A DNA stretch of 6,967 nt from Pseudomonadota bacterium (GTDB lineage Bacteria > Pseudomonadota > Gammaproteobacteria > Steroidobacterales > Steroidobacteraceae), in assembly GCA_021850555.1 (NCBI GenBank), contig JAJZLX010000372.1:1-6967 (forward strand), written 5' to 3'. The notes beneath the pieces were generated by a model. The model saw nothing but the letters and a program-made list of their open reading frames with translations, was not told the origin of the DNA and did no database searches. The first letter of the stretch is position 1. Each line of letters opens with the position of its first letter. A program made the translations under genes and the position numbers. Positions 5,433-6,967 of this stretch are shown in pieces.

Positions 5433-6740
5433 ATGGCAGTTTCCATTGGCGTCGATCCACACGCGGCGGGCGCGAGCGCCGGCGGGCCACGGACCTACAC
5501 CGCGGCGCTGGTGGTGCTCGCCAGCGTGTTCTTCATGTGGGGATTTGCCACCGTCCTCAACGACATCCTGGTTCCGCACCTGAAGTCGGCATTCCGGCTC
5601 GACTACGCACAATCGCTGCTCATTCAGCTCGCGTTCTTCCTCGGCTACCTCGTCATGGCGCTGCCCTCCGCCAAGGTGCTCGAGCGCACCGGCTACAAGC
5701 TGGCCGTCGTCATCGGATTGCTCGGCATGGCCGGCAGCGCCGCCTTGTTCATCCCCGCGGCCGCCCTCGAGTCCTACGGCCTTTTCCTGGTGGCGCTGTT
5801 CCTGCTCGCCTCCTCCATCACGCTACTGCAGGTGGCGGCCAATCCGTACGTCGCGGTGATCGGCTCGCCGCAGACCGCCTCGAGCCGCCTCAACCTCGTG
5901 CAGGCCTGCAATTCCGCCGGAACCATGCTCGCGCCGCTGTTCGGCGGGCTGCTGATTCTCGGACGCGGCCCAGCCGATGCCGCGCGCGCAGCGATCGCCC
6001 TCACCGCCCGGCAGCGCGCCGCGCAGGTGGGAACGGTGGAGCTGCCCTACCTGCTGGTGGCGGCCGTGCTGCTCGCGCTGGCGATACTGATCTGGCGCGT
6101 GCGCCTGCCGGATCTCGGCAAGGACACACGACGCGCCTCCCGCTCGGCGCGCGCACAGCACAGCCTCTGGAGGCACCGCAACCTGGTGTTCGCCGTGCCG
6201 GCCATAGCCCTTTACATGATCTGCGAGGTTGGTATCGGCTCGACCCTGGTGAACTTCATCTCCATGCCCGGGATCGGCGCGATGAGTCACGAGCGCGCCG
6301 CCGCCTACCTAACGCTGTACTGGGGCGGGGCCATGGTCGGGCGCTTCCTCGGCTCCTGGATCCTGCGCCGCGTGGCTCCACAGCGCATGCTCGCGGCGGT
6401 CACGATCGGCGCGCTCGTGCTCGTCGGCATCGCCATCTCTTCGAGCGGGTATCTGGCCATGGGCAGCCTCATTGCCGTCGGGCTGTGCAACTCGATCATG
6501 TGGCCGACGATCTTCACCCTGGGGATCCGCGGCCTGGGACCGTTGACCGAGGAGGGCTCGGGGCTGCTCATCATGGCGGTCGCCGGAGGAGCGCTCGCCG
6601 AGCTGCAGGGCGTGCTCGCCGATCACATCGGGCTGCAGTTGTCCTACCTGCTGCCCTGGGCCTGCTACGCCTTCCTGCTCTTCTATGCGCTCTCGGGCTA
6701 CCGGGCAACGGACACGCTTCTCGACGAGCAGCTCGCATAG
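5433..6740 (+). CDS. MFS sugar:H+ symporter, GluP/FucP family
   Basis: A 435-residue inner-membrane protein with about twelve hydrophobic segments (roughly 23-42, 58-80, 88-110, 113-133, 154-176, 204-222, 251-271, 289-310, 318-336, 340-360, 373-393, 403-422) and a charged central loop (224-250). Family marks of the fucose-galactose-glucose:H+ symporters are clear: FFMWGFATVLNDILVPHL with D44 at the position of the proton-linked Asp46 of E. coli FucP, LLQVAANPYV, CNSIMWPTIFTLGIRGLG, and E265 in MICEVGIGS. At Q133 the FucP residue is Glu135; Gln here, with the AANPYVAVIG block, is the pattern of Brucella-type GluP glucose/galactose transporters rather than true fucose permease. Expected role: proton-driven uptake of the sugar oxidised by the neighbouring SDR. 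Exact sugar unknown. ATG 5433 follows a weak GGGAA at 8 bases and has its own promoter. Confidence 0.92.
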   Translation: MAVSIGVDPHAAGASAGGPRTYTAALVVLASVFFMWGFATVLNDILVPHLKSAFRLDYAQSLLIQLAFFLGYLVMALPSAKVLERTGYKLAVVIGLLGMAGSAALFIPAAALESYGLFLVALFLLASSITLLQVAANPYVAVIGSPQTASSRLNLVQACNSAGTMLAPLFGGLLILGRGPADAARAAIALTARQRAAQVGTVELPYLLVAAVLLALAILIWRVRLPDLGKDTRRASRSARAQHSLWRHRNLVFAVPAIALYMICEVGIGSTLVNFISMPGIGAMSHERAAAYLTLYWGGAMVGRFLGSWILRRVAPQRMLAAVTIGALVLVGIAISSSGYLAMGSLIAVGLCNSIMWPTIFTLGIRGLGPLTEEGSGLLIMAVAGGALAELQGVLADHIGLQLSYLLPWACYAFLLFYALSGYRATDTLLDEQLA

Positions 6741-6807
6741 ATCCGCCGACGCGTATGACACCCGCCTCATCCCGACACTCCAACCGGCAGGAGGACCGGG
6801 CGCGGCG

Positions 6808-6813
6808 TATACT
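6808..6813 (+). promoter_or_regulatory. Possible -10 box of the second regulator
   Basis: TATACT (five of six to consensus) ends seven bases before the ATG at 6821, so transcription would begin at or next to the start codon. The -35 region (CGGCAG at 17 bp) is poor. The hexamer is part of TATACTTG, which also occurs in the minus-strand promoter of the first regulator. Confidence 0.35.
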
Positions 6814-6820
6814 TGCGCGC

Positions 6821-6967
6821 ATGCGGCCGCGGAACCTCCATTCATCCAACGGCGAGCGCAAACGCCCGCTGCGGCTGCACGGCACGATCGCACGTGACAT
6901 CGGCGTGCGGATCGTCGGCGGCCGGATCACCCCGGGCAGCGTGCTGGAGGGGGAAATCGAGGCGAGC
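6821..6967 (+). CDS. GntR/FadR-family regulator, N-terminal part only
   Basis: The first 49 codons are present and the frame is open at the right edge. After a basic leader (residues 1-18), LHGTIARDIGVRIVGGRITPGSVLEGE is the standard first helix and turn of a GntR winged helix, in the style of DgoR-like regulators, followed by the beginning of helix 2 (IEAS). The effector domain is outside the window, so FadR-subfamily membership rests on the N-terminal pattern. ATG 6821 has no Shine-Dalgarno at normal distance: an AGGAGG at 6789-6794 is 26 bases upstream with no in-frame start near it. It follows the transporter by 80 bp and is the second GntR gene of the locus. Confidence 0.78.
   Translation, partial: MRPRNLHSSNGERKRPLRLHGTIARDIGVRIVGGRITPGSVLEGEIEAS

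Noticed and set aside
1..6967. CRISPR array, tRNA, rRNA, insertion sequence or phage genes
   Set aside because: No regularly spaced repeats, cloverleaf, transposase or integrase motif was seen on either strand.

Overview
This is a GC-rich window (mostly G/C-ending codons, a few AT-rich islets between genes) that reads like a Gram-negative proteobacterial chromosome. The secreted amidase, the GluP/FucP-type sugar symporter and the DgoR-like GntR regulators would fit a gammaproteobacterium of the Xanthomonadales/Nevskiales kind. That placement is inference; no taxonomic marker gene is present.

Layout, left to right: the 3' end of a small Rieske [2Fe-2S] protein (+, to 202); a hairpin plus T-tract that probably ends that transcript; a secreted amidase-signature hydrolase (+, 302-1897); a convergent intergenic stretch with an AT-rich inverted repeat; a GntR/FadR-family regulator (-, 2743-2009); a 195-bp regulatory intergenic region with a perfect AT-rich palindrome; an NAD-type SDR sugar dehydrogenase (-, 3697-2939); only 17 bp away and divergent, an alpha-ketoglutarate semialdehyde dehydrogenase (+, 3715-5295); a promoter and a strong 5'-leader hairpin; a 12-TM sugar:H+ symporter (+, 5433-6740); and the first 49 codons of a second GntR-family regulator running off the right edge (+, from 6821).

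The right two thirds (2009-6967) form a coherent catabolic locus: sugar uptake, oxidation of the sugar at C1, and oxidation of alpha-ketoglutarate semialdehyde to alpha-ketoglutarate, with two GntR regulators. This is the beginning and end of a non-phosphorylative Weimberg-type pathway for a pentose (D-xylose or L-arabinose). The lactonase and the two dehydratases in the middle are not in the window and would be expected just outside it, most likely to the right. The left third (Rieske protein, amidase) has no obvious functional tie to it.

No unprecedented system is visible. The points most worth a second look are regulatory: a divergent pair with almost no intergenic DNA, a repeated TATACTT(A/G)TCA element around the first regulator, a perfect palindrome next to it, an inverted repeat on the transporter's -10 box, and an 11-bp hairpin in the transporter's leader.
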